64,000 nucleotides of DNA from an uncultured Dorea sp. (GCA_947652615.1 CANTDX010000001.1:124001-188000), one strand, 5' to 3'; shown: positions 43,300 to 52,496, counted from the first letter of the stretch. Made by a program: numbers and translations. The notes: generated from the letters alone by a model not told the origin.

Positions 43300-43941
43300 A
43301 TGAAATTTTACAAATTATGCAGCGCCAAACTCACGAAGCGGAACACTGCGGCGGCAATGATCCTGGCAGCAATTGCCGTCAGCCTGACAGGATGCGGACG
43401 GATAGCAGACATCGGGAAAGACAAAGCCGCCGACATTGCATTGGAGGATGCAAACCTGTCCGAGTCGGATGTCACCCGTCTTAGGATTTCCAAAGATACG
43501 GATAACGGAAAAGGTATCTATGAAGTAGAATTTACCATGAACACTACCGAATATGAATATGAGATCCTGGCTTCCAACGGAGACATCCTGAGCGCTGATT
43601 TCAAGGAATTGCAGGGATCTTCTGATCCTCAACCGCAGGGATCCAACGATCCTCAACCGCAGGGATCTTCCGATCCTCAACCGCAAGGCTCCGGCAGCCA
43701 TGACAGCTCCAATCATGGGGCAGTTCCCCAGGCAGACGTGCAGATCAGTTCCGAGCAGGCATCGAAGCTGGCATTAGATCGGGTTCCCGGAGCCACCGAA
43801 CAAGATCTGAAGATCGAACTGGATTATGATGACGGCTATTACAAATACGAAGGTGACATCATATACGATCAGAAAGAATACGAATTCGAAATCGACGCGA
43901 ATACCGGAGATTTTCTGGAATGGAAAGAAGAGAGACATTAA
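43300..43941 (+). CDS. PepSY-domain lipoprotein with proline/glutamine repeat linker
   Basis: This 213-residue lipoprotein has the signal peptide core TAAAMILAAIAVSLTGCGR with the lipid Cys, then two PepSY-like modules (DKAADIALEDANLSESDVTR ... YEYEILASNGDILSAD and EQASKLALDRVPGATEQDLK ... YEFEIDANTGDFLEW) joined by a QGSSDPQP repeat. PepSY domains are thought to inhibit or chaperone extracellular peptidases. The ATG at 43300 has AGAGGTGAT 7 bases upstream. Confidence 0.85.
   Translation: MKFYKLCSAKLTKRNTAAAMILAAIAVSLTGCGRIADIGKDKAADIALEDANLSESDVTRLRISKDTDNGKGIYEVEFTMNTTEYEYEILASNGDILSADFKELQGSSDPQPQGSNDPQPQGSSDPQPQGSGSHDSSNHGAVPQADVQISSEQASKLALDRVPGATEQDLKIELDYDDGYYKYEGDIIYDQKEYEFEIDANTGDFLEWKEERH
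43612..43683 (+). repeat. three 24-base tandem repeats in the PepSY gene linker
   Basis: Three units of 24 bases (43612, 43636, 43660) encode QGSSDPQP, QGSNDPQP and QGSSDPQP; a partial fourth follows. The repeat count is likely to vary among strains by slippage without breaking the frame. Confidence 0.85.
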
Positions 43942-43963
43942 TCTCTCTTCTTTATCTTTATCC

Positions 43964-44566
43964 TTACCATATCTGCCCATGCTCCCGCTTGAATATGTAC
44001 TGCTGGATATCTCTTTCTGCTCCTTTGGGGAGTTCCAAAAACCGGCATCCATAGCCGTAGCGCCCGTCCCGGAAATCCTCTTCCCTCAGCACAACAGCCT
44101 TAAGCGGATACTCCTTCTCAACAAATGAATAGCAGAATTCAACCGTATCATCATACCGCAATCTTGTCCTGGTGATAAAATATATCCCGTCCGTGCTGAT
44201 ATTCTGGATGTCTCCGCTGAGCTCTCCCTGTTTGAACGAGTTCATCGGAATCTCTCTCTCCATCTTAGCCCGCAGATTCCGCCGTCCCTGTATGATCTCA
44301 GCCACATCCAGGATCTCACAGTCCGCAATCCACGGTTCTGCTGCAGAAGAATCATTATTCCTTCTGACTATAAGCTCGCAGTATGTCTTGATGCAGCCGA
44401 TCTGCCCGTCGAAGAAATCTATCCTGATCCGTTCCGAATCAGGCAGTTCATTCTCCCTTTTCAAAAATAATGTAATCCTGTCCCCGGCGCACTTTACCCG
44501 AATTCGTCTCAGAGCCCCATCCTCCGGTACATATACCGAACATACGGTACAATTGTTTAAAACCAT
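43964..44566 (-). CDS. PilZ-domain protein
   Basis: This 200-residue cytoplasmic protein has an N-terminal YcgR-like beta domain and a C-terminal PilZ domain. The cyclic-di-GMP motif is visible as RRNLRAKMER followed by DIQNISTDGIYF (N/D-x-S-x-x-G), then YGYGCRFLEL. The R-x-x-x-R of the classic motif is R-R-N-L-R here. It would sense cyclic di-GMP. Last gene of the response regulator/kinase operon, 25 bases after the large membrane-anchored protein. Confidence 0.8.
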   Translation of the reverse strand: MVLNNCTVCSVYVPEDGALRRIRVKCAGDRITLFLKRENELPDSERIRIDFFDGQIGCIKTYCELIVRRNNDSSAAEPWIADCEILDVAEIIQGRRNLRAKMEREIPMNSFKQGELSGDIQNISTDGIYFITRTRLRYDDTVEFCYSFVEKEYPLKAVVLREEDFRDGRYGYGCRFLELPKGAERDIQQYIFKREHGQIW

Positions 44567-44591
44567 AGTTTTCCCCCTCTCAAAGCGCTTC

Positions 44592-47030
44592 CTACCCTAT
44601 ATATATATTTCCGCTCCCCGACGTCATCTGATCGATCATCTCCACCGGTGCAACCAGTTGTTCCCCGCTCTCGACGTTGATATAAGTTACACTGTTCTCA
44701 TAATATCCGATCAGGATCACCGCATTCTGCGCGTCCAGCATCCCGATAACCGGGATATTCTGATCCAGCAGGTACAGCAGATCGCCTGCCGAACATCCCG
44801 ACAGATCCAGATACCTTCCGTCATTCAGCTCCTTTACAATATCGATCGGAGCGTCCTTTTTCTTAAGCCTGTCCTCCATAGACCGTATAGCCTCTTCCTT
44901 GCCTACCACCATATGCTGCTGTCTCTTGCTTCCCCTCGCCCAGATGCAGGTCTGATTGGCATCCACGACAACACCCCGGTACTCATTAGCGCTCCGGATC
45001 GCTTCGCCGGCCTTATCGAAGATACCCCGAAGCTCACCATAACCATATACAAAGAATCTGCCGGAATCAGAAGACTCGTCAAAGCTTGCCGTCTTCGGGC
45101 TGTTGGCGGCAATCTGCTTCGGCCTCAATATCTTGGGACTCTTATCTCTGATCCCGTCTTCAAAAGCCAGCCTTACCTGCGTCTCCTTCAGGTCTGTCAC
45201 ATAGACCTCCGTATAGATATTACTCTTTTCCTTCTCTTCATTATTCGTGATGTAATCCGGCGCCGTCCCTGTATAGGAATCTCCTTCCTTCACTGCCCGG
45301 TTCAGTGTGATCATGTTATCGTCAAATACTGCGTCCAGTACATAGAGCCCATCCACCTGATAGGTCTTAACCACCTGATTCTTACTGTTCAGGATCTCGA
45401 TCTTGTACATCGGAACCGTCGTCTCTCCAGAGACAGTCCTGCCCGTATCCTCTGTCCGGGCAATCCCGTATACAAAATCCTTCTTGACAAATCCCAGAGG
45501 GCGGATGCATTCGCCTTCCCCGCATTCCACCGTCCGCTCGTCTCCGCTCTCAAAATCCAAGATCACGATCCGGGACGCGGCATTCAGCTCACCGCCGTCC
45601 TGCCAGGCCGCCATACTGCCGTCCCCCGATATCACATACTGGGTATTCTCAAGTTCTTCCGCCAGAGGTTCACTGATGCCCCATTTCACATCATATTCAT
45701 ACAGCGTCCCGTCAAGCATCACATACAGCATATTCCTGTCCAGACTGTAATAGACCATTCTTCCAAGCTCAAGAACCGCATTCCCATAAGACCGGCTGCT
45801 GGAAACAAACACCTTCTCCTCCACAGAGTTCTTCCCGGCATCATAATAATAGACGGCAACACCGACCTCACCTTCATGGACGCCCCGGCTCATATACCCG
45901 CATACGGCAAATATTGTATTCCCCTTCTTATCCATCTTAAGCAGCTTGATACTGTAGTCAGAACCCATGTTGCGCACATCGCTGTTCTCCACATCTGCAA
46001 AGCTGAACACCTGCGAGATCTCGTCCGCATCCCGGTTATAGTTCCAGAGCTCGTTTGCCGCCACGAAAGACACCGCCGTCCCGTCGCCGCTTACCATGCA
46101 GGGCACATTCTGCGGGACGATTCCAAGCACGATCCCCCGTTCATTCAACACATGCTTTGACGGGTCGAAGATCTGTTCCATCGTCCGGTCATAATCCAGC
46201 AGATACGTCTTCTGCGCCCCCGCGATATGATTCACACGGAAGAACTCCTTAACCTGGTATACATCCGATTCATTCTCCTCTCCCTTGCACCGCACGCGGT
46301 ACTCTAGCTGCACGGAGACAGAATCACCGCTGATCTCCTTGATATTCCAGCGCTCTCCCTTCTCAACCATCGGCTCCAGCGCTCCCCAGGATACATGGTC
46401 ATAGTTTGAATGGATCGTCACATGCCGGAAATCTGTATTATCCATCGTCTCATCCGGTTCGATCGCCACGCCTACGCCCGCGCCTTCTACCTTCCCCATG
46501 GCCTTCTCGTGGAAATTCCGTATATAATCCAGACTTTCCGCCATACTTACATTCGCCGCGTCCGCAATTCGGGTATAGAAATGCACAGACCGATCCTTCC
46601 CCGTATTAAGGATCAGCTCCAGGACTCTCTCTTCCGCTATCCCTACGCCCTCAAGATCCACCGCAAAGCCTTCTCCCTGCCGGTCAAGCTTACCTTCCTT
46701 CAGCTTCTCCCTGCCGTCCAGAGAATATATGATATAGCGGGCGCCACCGATCTTGTTATCATAAGCCTCTATCGTACCGTCAAGCCTCTGACCCGTTACC
46801 GGCGTTACCGTATCGCGCATGGCGGGGATGTTCATCTCTTTCGCGTAACCGCTGAGGGTATTGATCACAAATCCGTTATATGTAAATGAAATCTGCGGAA
46901 ATGTTGCCGATCCCATATCCGCCGTCATATTATCATTGCCTTTGTTCGTGTACAGACTGAATCCTATGACGGCAATCACAAAGATCAGGACAAGAATTCC
47001 CGCATCCTTTAACTTCTTCTTCCAATCCAT
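44592..47030 (-). CDS. large membrane-anchored protein of unknown function (812 aa)
   Basis: This 812-residue protein has one N-terminal membrane helix (AGILVLIFVIAVIGFSLY) and a long extracellular part. Residues about 330-620 have repeated beta-strand blocks (MVSGDGTAVSFVAANELWNY; VISGDGSMAAWQDGG) suggestive of a propeller. The C-terminus (IPVIGMLDAQNAVILIGYYE ... YINVESGE) resembles the second half of a C39/papain-like fold without a clear Cys. I recognise no named family. It starts directly after the methyltransferase stop. An extracytoplasmic partner of the sensor kinase is plausible. Confidence 0.75.
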   Translation of the reverse strand: MDWKKKLKDAGILVLIFVIAVIGFSLYTNKGNDNMTADMGSATFPQISFTYNGFVINTLSGYAKEMNIPAMRDTVTPVTGQRLDGTIEAYDNKIGGARYIIYSLDGREKLKEGKLDRQGEGFAVDLEGVGIAEERVLELILNTGKDRSVHFYTRIADAANVSMAESLDYIRNFHEKAMGKVEGAGVGVAIEPDETMDNTDFRHVTIHSNYDHVSWGALEPMVEKGERWNIKEISGDSVSVQLEYRVRCKGEENESDVYQVKEFFRVNHIAGAQKTYLLDYDRTMEQIFDPSKHVLNERGIVLGIVPQNVPCMVSGDGTAVSFVAANELWNYNRDADEISQVFSFADVENSDVRNMGSDYSIKLLKMDKKGNTIFAVCGYMSRGVHEGEVGVAVYYYDAGKNSVEEKVFVSSSRSYGNAVLELGRMVYYSLDRNMLYVMLDGTLYEYDVKWGISEPLAEELENTQYVISGDGSMAAWQDGGELNAASRIVILDFESGDERTVECGEGECIRPLGFVKKDFVYGIARTEDTGRTVSGETTVPMYKIEILNSKNQVVKTYQVDGLYVLDAVFDDNMITLNRAVKEGDSYTGTAPDYITNNEEKEKSNIYTEVYVTDLKETQVRLAFEDGIRDKSPKILRPKQIAANSPKTASFDESSDSGRFFVYGYGELRGIFDKAGEAIRSANEYRGVVVDANQTCIWARGSKRQQHMVVGKEEAIRSMEDRLKKKDAPIDIVKELNDGRYLDLSGCSAGDLLYLLDQNIPVIGMLDAQNAVILIGYYENSVTYINVESGEQLVAPVEMIDQMTSGSGNIYIG

Positions 47031-48182
47031 CTACTGCTCCCCTTCTTGCCCCAATAGCCGTCCCAGGGTCGGCGATACATGCAGTAGTTCTTCACACCGC
47101 CGGATCGCTTCCCGATTCTCTCCCGTTCTTCCTGTCCTGACCGCACGGATCAGGATATTCTTCGGAGTATGCTCCATATCAATGAATTCCAGGATTTGCG
47201 CGGTATACCCCTCGCTTTCCAGATACTCTGCCCGCAGGGCATCCGTCACAAGCGCGGCCATGCGCTCCTTGATCAGTCCGTATTTGAATACCGGCTTCAA
47301 TATCTCATTCTCTATCTGCCCGTTCAGCTCATGCTGGCAGCACGGCACCGACAGGATAACCTTCGCCTTCCAGGAAACTGCTTTCGCCAGCGCATAATCC
47401 GTCGCCGTATCACACGCATGGAGGGTCACTACCATGTCCACCCGTTCTGCCTCCGCATAATCCGCAATATTCCCCACCTGGAAGCTAAGCTTCTCATAAC
47501 CGTACTTCCTGCCAAGCTCGCTACAGCGCTCGATCACGTCCTTCTTAAGATCCAGTCCGACGATCCGGATATCATACCCCCGAAGCTCATGCAGATAATA
47601 ATACATGGCAAATGTCAGGTAAGACTTCCCGCATCCGAAATCCAGGATGGTAATCTCCCTGTCACACGCAAGCTCCGGCAGGATATCCTCGATAAATTCC
47701 AGGAAACGGTTTATCTGTCGAAATTTGTCGAATTTGGAGCGGATAATCTTCCCCTCTTTCGTCATGACCCCCAGATCCTCAAGAAACGGAACCGGCACGC
47801 CTTCTTCAAGGATATATCTCTTCTTCCGGTTGTGGCTCATATCCGTCTCCTTCCCCTTATCCTTCTGAGCCTTTCTCTTCACCGTCGCTCTTCCCTTCTT
47901 ACTCACCAGCACCGTGAATACCGATTCTGACGTCTCCATCTGCATCTGGCGCATATTCTCCATATACTCCTCCAGAAGGGCGCACGCCTCCCCGGCATCC
48001 ACATTCCGGTGGAATGCCTGGCGGTTCTCAAATGTCTCGATCTGAAACATCAACTGCTGCCGCACGAGCAGGGGGCGCACCTTCACCTTCGCCGGGCCGT
48101 CTTTCTTCCTTGGATTGCTGAGCACTGCCGCTCGGAATTCTATATTCAGATTATCTTGTAATAATTCTCTTAATTCACTCAT
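47031..48182 (-). CDS. SAM-dependent methyltransferase (Methyltransf_32-like)
   Basis: This 383-residue protein has a class I Rossmann core: KFRQINRFLEFIEDIL, then ITILDFGCGKSYLTFAMYYYL (SAM-binding loop), VGLDLKKDVIERC and DMVVTLHACDTATDYAL, ending with SVPCCQHELNGQI. The D-F-G-C-G-K-S-Y-L and H-A-C-D-T-A-T-D signatures fit the Methyltransf_32 family related to eukaryotic tRNA methyltransferase TRM13 and RRNAD1. The substrate is probably RNA, not proven. It follows the kinase gene by 24 bases. Confidence 0.85.
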   Translation of the reverse strand: MSELRELLQDNLNIEFRAAVLSNPRKKDGPAKVKVRPLLVRQQLMFQIETFENRQAFHRNVDAGEACALLEEYMENMRQMQMETSESVFTVLVSKKGRATVKRKAQKDKGKETDMSHNRKKRYILEEGVPVPFLEDLGVMTKEGKIIRSKFDKFRQINRFLEFIEDILPELACDREITILDFGCGKSYLTFAMYYYLHELRGYDIRIVGLDLKKDVIERCSELGRKYGYEKLSFQVGNIADYAEAERVDMVVTLHACDTATDYALAKAVSWKAKVILSVPCCQHELNGQIENEILKPVFKYGLIKERMAALVTDALRAEYLESEGYTAQILEFIDMEHTPKNILIRAVRTGRTGENREAIRRCEELLHVSPTLGRLLGQEGEQ

Positions 48183-48206
48183 AACATTACTATTGTAATG
48201 TTTTTT

Positions 48207-50810
48207 TTACCGAAGCGCAAGCGGAAATGTGATCGTAACCCGAAACAGATCGCCGTCCAGGTACAATTCGAACCGTCCGCCCTGCATCTCGGTCAGCGTC
48301 TTGGCGATCGAAAGCCCAAGTCCGCTTCCTTCCGTACTCCGCGAGATATCTCCCCGGATAAAACGCTCGGTCAGCTCATCCGCTGAGATATTGAGCGGCT
48401 GATCCGACACATTCTTAAGACTGAATATCACCGTATTCCCGGATACATATACATCCGCATAGATCCTGGTCCCTTCCATCGCATATTTTGCCGCATTATT
48501 ATAGACATTTGCCAGGACTCTCCACAGACGCCTTCCGTCTACCCGGATGATCACCTCGTGATCTGGAAGCGACATCACCTCCGTCAGGTTCCGCTCTTTG
48601 AACTTCTCCTCGAATTCCCCGCTGGTCTGCTGGATCATCTCCACCAGGTTGATATTCATGAACTCCAGCGTAATATTTCCCGAGCTTACTTTGGACGCCT
48701 CTACCACATCCTCCGTAAGCGTCTTGAGCCGCTGGGACTTCGCATCCAACACTTCCAGATACCGCTTAAGCCTCGGATCCTCAAAATTCTCCTGCTTCAG
48801 CAGATTCACATAATTAATAATAGAAGTAAGCGGCGTCTTGATATCGTGGGATACGTTGGTAATCAGATCCGTCTTAAGACGTTCGCTCTTGATACTCTCC
48901 GCCAACGCCGTATCTAGCCCCTGCCCGATGGAATTGATCTTCTCCGCGATACTCTTCTGCTCCTCTCCCATGCCGTCGGTCGGAATCTTATAATCCACCT
49001 CGCCTCCCGCGATCTTCTCAACCCCGGTGTCGATCCGATGGCGTCCGATCGCCTGCTTCACCATATATATGAAGATAACCAGCTCCATCATCAGCATCAG
49101 AAACAGCACGAATACATTCCGTTCGCTTACGAATCCCATCCAGTGGACCATCACAAAGACTCCGAAGATCAGGACAGCCTTCCAGACTGCATGCATATTG
49201 AATAATAGTTGTCCGGCAAACGCCAGCATATTCCTTAAGATACTGTTCTCCCACAGCGTCTTCGCCTTGATCCTCCGCACCAGACTCAGATATCCGATCA
49301 AAAACATCGTACAGGTATACGCAGCGGCAACCCCTGCCCACATGACCGTCCCCGGCTCTGCACCGCCGGCATAACTGCCGTCTGTCCAGACAGACGCACC
49401 GGATACTCCGTCGACCATAGAGTTCGATCCTATGAATAATATCGGAACTGCCCATAATACGATCACCGACACCGCTGCCAGCTCTGTCTTCCATCTGTCA
49501 AATGCATTCAGGTGCAGCTCTTCATCCTTATCGCTTCTTCCCGCGGTCACCGTAAGCCAGACCAGTATCCCCAGCAGCGCAATCATCATTGCAATTCCAA
49601 GCACCGCAACCTGCCGGATATTCGAGCCATATTTCTCATACATGCGGGCCTCCGAGTAGAATCCGTCCTTAATCGGATATTCCGTATCCACTCCGATGGC
49701 AAAGACGAACTCCGGGGCTTCTCCTGCGTACTGCATCGAATATTTGGCGGAGTCGCGCCAGCTAAGCGCATTGATATCCTCAATATTCGTATCAAAATCT
49801 TCAAGCTCTGGCCTGACGACCACATATTTACCCAATTGCCGTATCTTCTCTATATTCTGCTCCGCCTGAGAATAGTCTCTGTACGCGTCACGGTTGGTAA
49901 ATACCCGCCTGGTATCCTTATCCACATACAGATACGCCATATTCGTATCACCTTCCTGATACATCCCTCCCATGTTCTCATATTTCTCGATCTCATCATA
50001 GAGACAGATGATCACATCACGAAGCATACTGTATGCGTCGCTCAGACGCCCGTTCCATACCGGTTCGTCATTGGCTATCTCCATAATACTCCTGGCTCCA
50101 AGCGGCGGGAACATCTCCCTAAACCAATATCCGTCGTAGCTCCAGCAGTCAATATAGGCCACCTTGCCTTCTGTATCCTGCAGTCCCTTGAACGCCGTCT
50201 CAGGCACATTATTGCGGAAGCTTCCCTCTCGAAGCTCAGCAAGAATATCATCCTCCGTAATTCCCGATTCATCATTCACGATTACAAACCGGAGCTCTCC
50301 GCTGTCGATCAGCTTCTTGAACTCACTATAATAATAGTAGTGATAGCTGTTGTCAGACCGTCTGCATACGATGATATGGTCATCCTGCTTTGCCCTGTCC
50401 ACACTCATATTATCACCGTAATTGATCCAGTCGTCCCCCCACTCTTCTCCCCACTCTTCCAGATTCTTAAGCGAATACGCCAGACCGTTGATATTCTCGT
50501 CGGAAATCCGTGAGTTCTCCTGGAATTCCTGAATATCTACGATTCTCTCGGATGCGTAGACACCGTCTGTCTCCAGCAGCTTCTTCGATCTTATCCCCTC
50601 AAACACGTTGCCGCTGATATTCCTTAAGACCCGCTCGAAGCTCACCGTGTCTTCGTATCTCCTGGCCGCCCTTCCGGCCAAAACTTCGTTCTTAAGCATC
50701 GGGTAAGACATGATCCACATGAATCCTGCCGCAACGGCTACCACCAGAAGATGTGCCGCCGCAACCAATATACCCTTCGCGGGCGCAGACCGATACCATT
50801 GATGGTTCAT
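48207..50810 (-). CDS. membrane sensor histidine kinase
   Basis: This 867-residue kinase has an N-terminal helix (LLVVAVAAGFMWIMSY), a long extracellular sensor (about residues 40-400), about six further helices (about 405-590), a HAMP-like linker, HisKA with the phospho-His in NVSHDIKTPLTSIINY (about residue 655) and HATPase boxes (ANVYNNAAKYA, GSGLGLSIAKTL). The extra mid-protein membrane helices are unusual for a simple OmpR-type pair. It begins 12 bases after the response regulator and phosphorylates it. The signal is unknown. Confidence 0.92.
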   Translation of the reverse strand: MNHQWYRSAPAKGILVAAAHLLVVAVAAGFMWIMSYPMLKNEVLAGRAARRYEDTVSFERVLRNISGNVFEGIRSKKLLETDGVYASERIVDIQEFQENSRISDENINGLAYSLKNLEEWGEEWGDDWINYGDNMSVDRAKQDDHIIVCRRSDNSYHYYYYSEFKKLIDSGELRFVIVNDESGITEDDILAELREGSFRNNVPETAFKGLQDTEGKVAYIDCWSYDGYWFREMFPPLGARSIMEIANDEPVWNGRLSDAYSMLRDVIICLYDEIEKYENMGGMYQEGDTNMAYLYVDKDTRRVFTNRDAYRDYSQAEQNIEKIRQLGKYVVVRPELEDFDTNIEDINALSWRDSAKYSMQYAGEAPEFVFAIGVDTEYPIKDGFYSEARMYEKYGSNIRQVAVLGIAMMIALLGILVWLTVTAGRSDKDEELHLNAFDRWKTELAAVSVIVLWAVPILFIGSNSMVDGVSGASVWTDGSYAGGAEPGTVMWAGVAAAYTCTMFLIGYLSLVRRIKAKTLWENSILRNMLAFAGQLLFNMHAVWKAVLIFGVFVMVHWMGFVSERNVFVLFLMLMMELVIFIYMVKQAIGRHRIDTGVEKIAGGEVDYKIPTDGMGEEQKSIAEKINSIGQGLDTALAESIKSERLKTDLITNVSHDIKTPLTSIINYVNLLKQENFEDPRLKRYLEVLDAKSQRLKTLTEDVVEASKVSSGNITLEFMNINLVEMIQQTSGEFEEKFKERNLTEVMSLPDHEVIIRVDGRRLWRVLANVYNNAAKYAMEGTRIYADVYVSGNTVIFSLKNVSDQPLNISADELTERFIRGDISRSTEGSGLGLSIAKTLTEMQGGRFELYLDGDLFRVTITFPLALR

Positions 50811-50822
50811 ATATACTCCCTT

Positions 50823-51518
50823 CTAAAGCTTCTCTATCTTATATCCGACTCCCCAGACCACCTTGAGATATCTTGGCTCCTTGGGATTAATCTCTATCTT
50901 CTCGCGGATATGCCTGATGTGCACCGCCACCGTGTTGTCCACGCCGATGGCGTCTTCGTTCCAGATATTCTCATAGATCTGGTCGATAGAGAATACTTTT
51001 CCCTGATTCTTCATTAACAGTAATAAGATATTATACTCGATCGGAGTCAGCTTCACCGGCTCCCCGTCAACCGTCACTTCCTTCAGATCATCATTGATGG
51101 CCAGGCCTCCCACTTCATAGACCGCCTGGTTGGTGTGATCCACCGTACTTCCAAGCTGTGTGTATCTGCGCATCTGGGATTTCACCCTTGCCACCAGTTC
51201 CAGCGGATTAAACGGCTTCGTGACATAATCATCCGCCCCCACGTTAAGCCCAAGTATCTTGTCCGCATCCTCGGACTTAGCCGACAGGATAATGATCGGC
51301 ATATTATTCTCCTCCCGGATCTTAAGGGTTGCCCGGATCCCGTCAAGCTTAGGCATCATCACATCTATCACCAGGAGATCCACCTTCTGGGACTTCAGCA
51401 CCTTAAGCGCCTCCTCGCCGTCATAGGCCTTCAACACCTGATATCCCTCCTGAGACAGATATATGTCTATCGCTTCTACAATCTCTTTGTCATCATCGCA
51501 TACTAATATCTTAGCCAT
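50823..51518 (-). CDS. OmpR/PhoB-type response regulator
   Basis: This 231-residue regulator has a receiver domain (KILVCDDDKEIVEAI; phospho-Asp in LLVIDVMMPKLDG; Lys in DDYVTKPFNPLEL) and a winged-helix output (EYNILLLLMKNQGKVFSIDQ; VAVHIRHIREKIE). I start at the ATG at 51518 with AGGGAGG upstream. Its promoter region contains three TTAAG-type half-sites phased by 11-12 bases, which suggests autoregulation. First gene of the five-gene operon that continues to the PilZ protein. Confidence 0.93.
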   Translation of the reverse strand: MAKILVCDDDKEIVEAIDIYLSQEGYQVLKAYDGEEALKVLKSQKVDLLVIDVMMPKLDGIRATLKIREENNMPIIILSAKSEDADKILGLNVGADDYVTKPFNPLELVARVKSQMRRYTQLGSTVDHTNQAVYEVGGLAINDDLKEVTVDGEPVKLTPIEYNILLLLMKNQGKVFSIDQIYENIWNEDAIGVDNTVAVHIRHIREKIEINPKEPRYLKVVWGVGYKIEKL

Positions 51519-51557
51519 GTTCATCACCTCCCTTATACTATACAAGAATATCAGCTA

Positions 51558-51590
51558 TTTTTTAAGAGCCATTTAGGGAATTTCTTAAGA
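51558..51590. promoter_or_regulatory. phased TTCTTAAG-like boxes at the response regulator promoter
   Basis: TTAAG (51562), TTAGG (51573) and TTAAG (51585) are spaced 11 and 12 bases, a pattern expected for OmpR/PhoB-family binding. The first overlaps the probable -35 region of the regulator's promoter, with TATAGT downstream. The same TTCTTAAG word recurs upstream of both small-RNA copies. Confidence 0.45.
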
Positions 51591-51660
51591 TATTATGAAA
51601 ATGTCAATTTGACACATTTTGTCCCATATAAGCGGTATTTTGAAAGTATTTTCATAAAGA

Positions 51661-51687
51661 TGTCGAATATTGTCTTAGTATGTCGAA
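51661..51687 (+). promoter_or_regulatory. two Spo0A boxes upstream of the orphan spo0A-C gene
   Basis: TGTCGAA, the core 0A box, occurs at 51661-51667 and 51681-51687, 20 bases apart (two helical turns) and in the same orientation. A TATAAT -10 box lies at 51734-51739 with no good -35, which is usual for activator-dependent promoters. A further TGTCAA-T-TTGACA palindrome is at 51602-51614. Confidence 0.6.
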
Positions 51688-51792
51688 AAATTACGGATTA
51701 TGTAGCATTTCAAATCTGCCCGTGTTTTTCGGCTATAATACAGATGTAGCATGTAGTCGTTTCTCAAAGATAAGGTCCGGAAGGATATTGCA

Positions 51793-52137
51793 ATGAACGA
51801 AAGACAGATTGAATACTTGATACGTTCCCTCGGTATTGGGGCTACATACCGTGGATACCGCTATTTAACCTATGGCATACAATTATGCTTAAAAGATGAA
51901 GATTATCTCCTGTCCGTAAGTAAGTTGTTATATCCTCAGATTGCAGAACATTACTGCACCACCAGTTATAGTGTTGAAAGGGATATACGAACTGTCATTA
52001 AGGTATGTTGGGATAGAGGCAACAAGACCTTACTACAAAAAATCGCTTTAAGACCGTTAGCCGCCAAGCCCCCATCAGGCGAGTTTTTCGATATATTGAC
52101 CGCCCACTTGAGACAAAAGTCTGTACCAGTGATTTAG
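51793..52137 (+). CDS. orphan Spo0A C-terminal (DNA-binding) domain protein
   Basis: This 114-residue protein has no receiver domain. It matches the Spo0A output domain: IEYLIRSLGIGATYRGYRYL (opening helices), YSVERDIRTVIKVCWDRGN (recognition region) and KPPSGEFFDILTAHLR (C-terminal helix). Spo0A is the master regulator of sporulation; a free output domain could compete for or constitutively occupy 0A boxes. Its own promoter carries two 0A boxes, suggesting a feedback link. AAGGAT lies 6 bases before the ATG. It is divergent from the response regulator. Confidence 0.8.
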   Translation: MNERQIEYLIRSLGIGATYRGYRYLTYGIQLCLKDEDYLLSVSKLLYPQIAEHYCTTSYSVERDIRTVIKVCWDRGNKTLLQKIALRPLAAKPPSGEFFDILTAHLRQKSVPVI

Positions 52138-52151
52138 GTTTTCTTATTAAG

Positions 52152-52228
52152 TTCTTAAGTCCTTCTTAAGAATTTTTCTTTTTCTTTTATGGATTTAACA
52201 TACTTTGGACATAATTTTCTTTTATACT
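52152..52228 (+). promoter_or_regulatory. promoter region of small-RNA copy 1
   Basis: TTCTTAAG occurs at 52152-52159 and 52163-52170 (11-base phase). A 15-base word, AACATACTTTGGACA (52197-52211), is identical in copy 2, and TATACT (-10) is at 52223-52228. No sigma-A -35 is present at the right distance, so an activator is likely. Confidence 0.55.
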
Positions 52229-52234
52229 GAAACC

Positions 52235-52385
52235 CAGATAGTTGATTAACACTCACTATCTCCCCCTCAATAAAGTAACGCATCGCCGGATCACACTGAC
52301 GGTGCAGCACTTTACTCTCATTCCTTTTAGATAACTATAACAACAGCGAACCCCTTCATTCCGCAAGGTCTGGAGGGGTTTCGTT
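52235..52385 (+). ncRNA. structured small RNA, copy 1 (undescribed family)
   Basis: Inferred RNA of about 150 bases without a start codon in a convincing frame. Order: stem 1 (GATAGT ... ACTATC, 52237-52260), a C-rich single strand (TCCCCCTCA), stem 2 closed by AAAGT ... ACTTT (52272-52313), a 40-base unpaired stretch, and a terminator (CCCCTTC ... GGAGGGG TTT, 52350-52381). Bases 52307-52349 are identical to copy 2 over 43 positions, while the stems differ with compensating changes. This supports a real structured RNA. The boundaries are predicted. Confidence 0.65.
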
Positions 52386-52496
52386 GTGTATTGGCCCGGG
52401 ATTGAGCAACAACATGCTGTTTACAGCAGAGCAATTTTAGTGTATATTTTAAATGACTTTTTGACGCTTGTATTATGCTGTAATTTGGAGGAGAAC

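Noticed and set aside
43612-43683. CRISPR-like short repeats
   Set aside because: Units are directly adjacent without spacers and encode a protein linker. No CRISPR array or cas gene was seen in the window.
44172-46160. 662-codon plus-strand open frame
   Set aside because: It lies antisense to the 812-residue gene, is rich in His/Arg/Ile as complementary frames usually are, has no domain pattern and no ribosome site.
49512-50513. 333-codon plus-strand open frame
   Set aside because: Antisense shadow of the sensor kinase's extracellular region.
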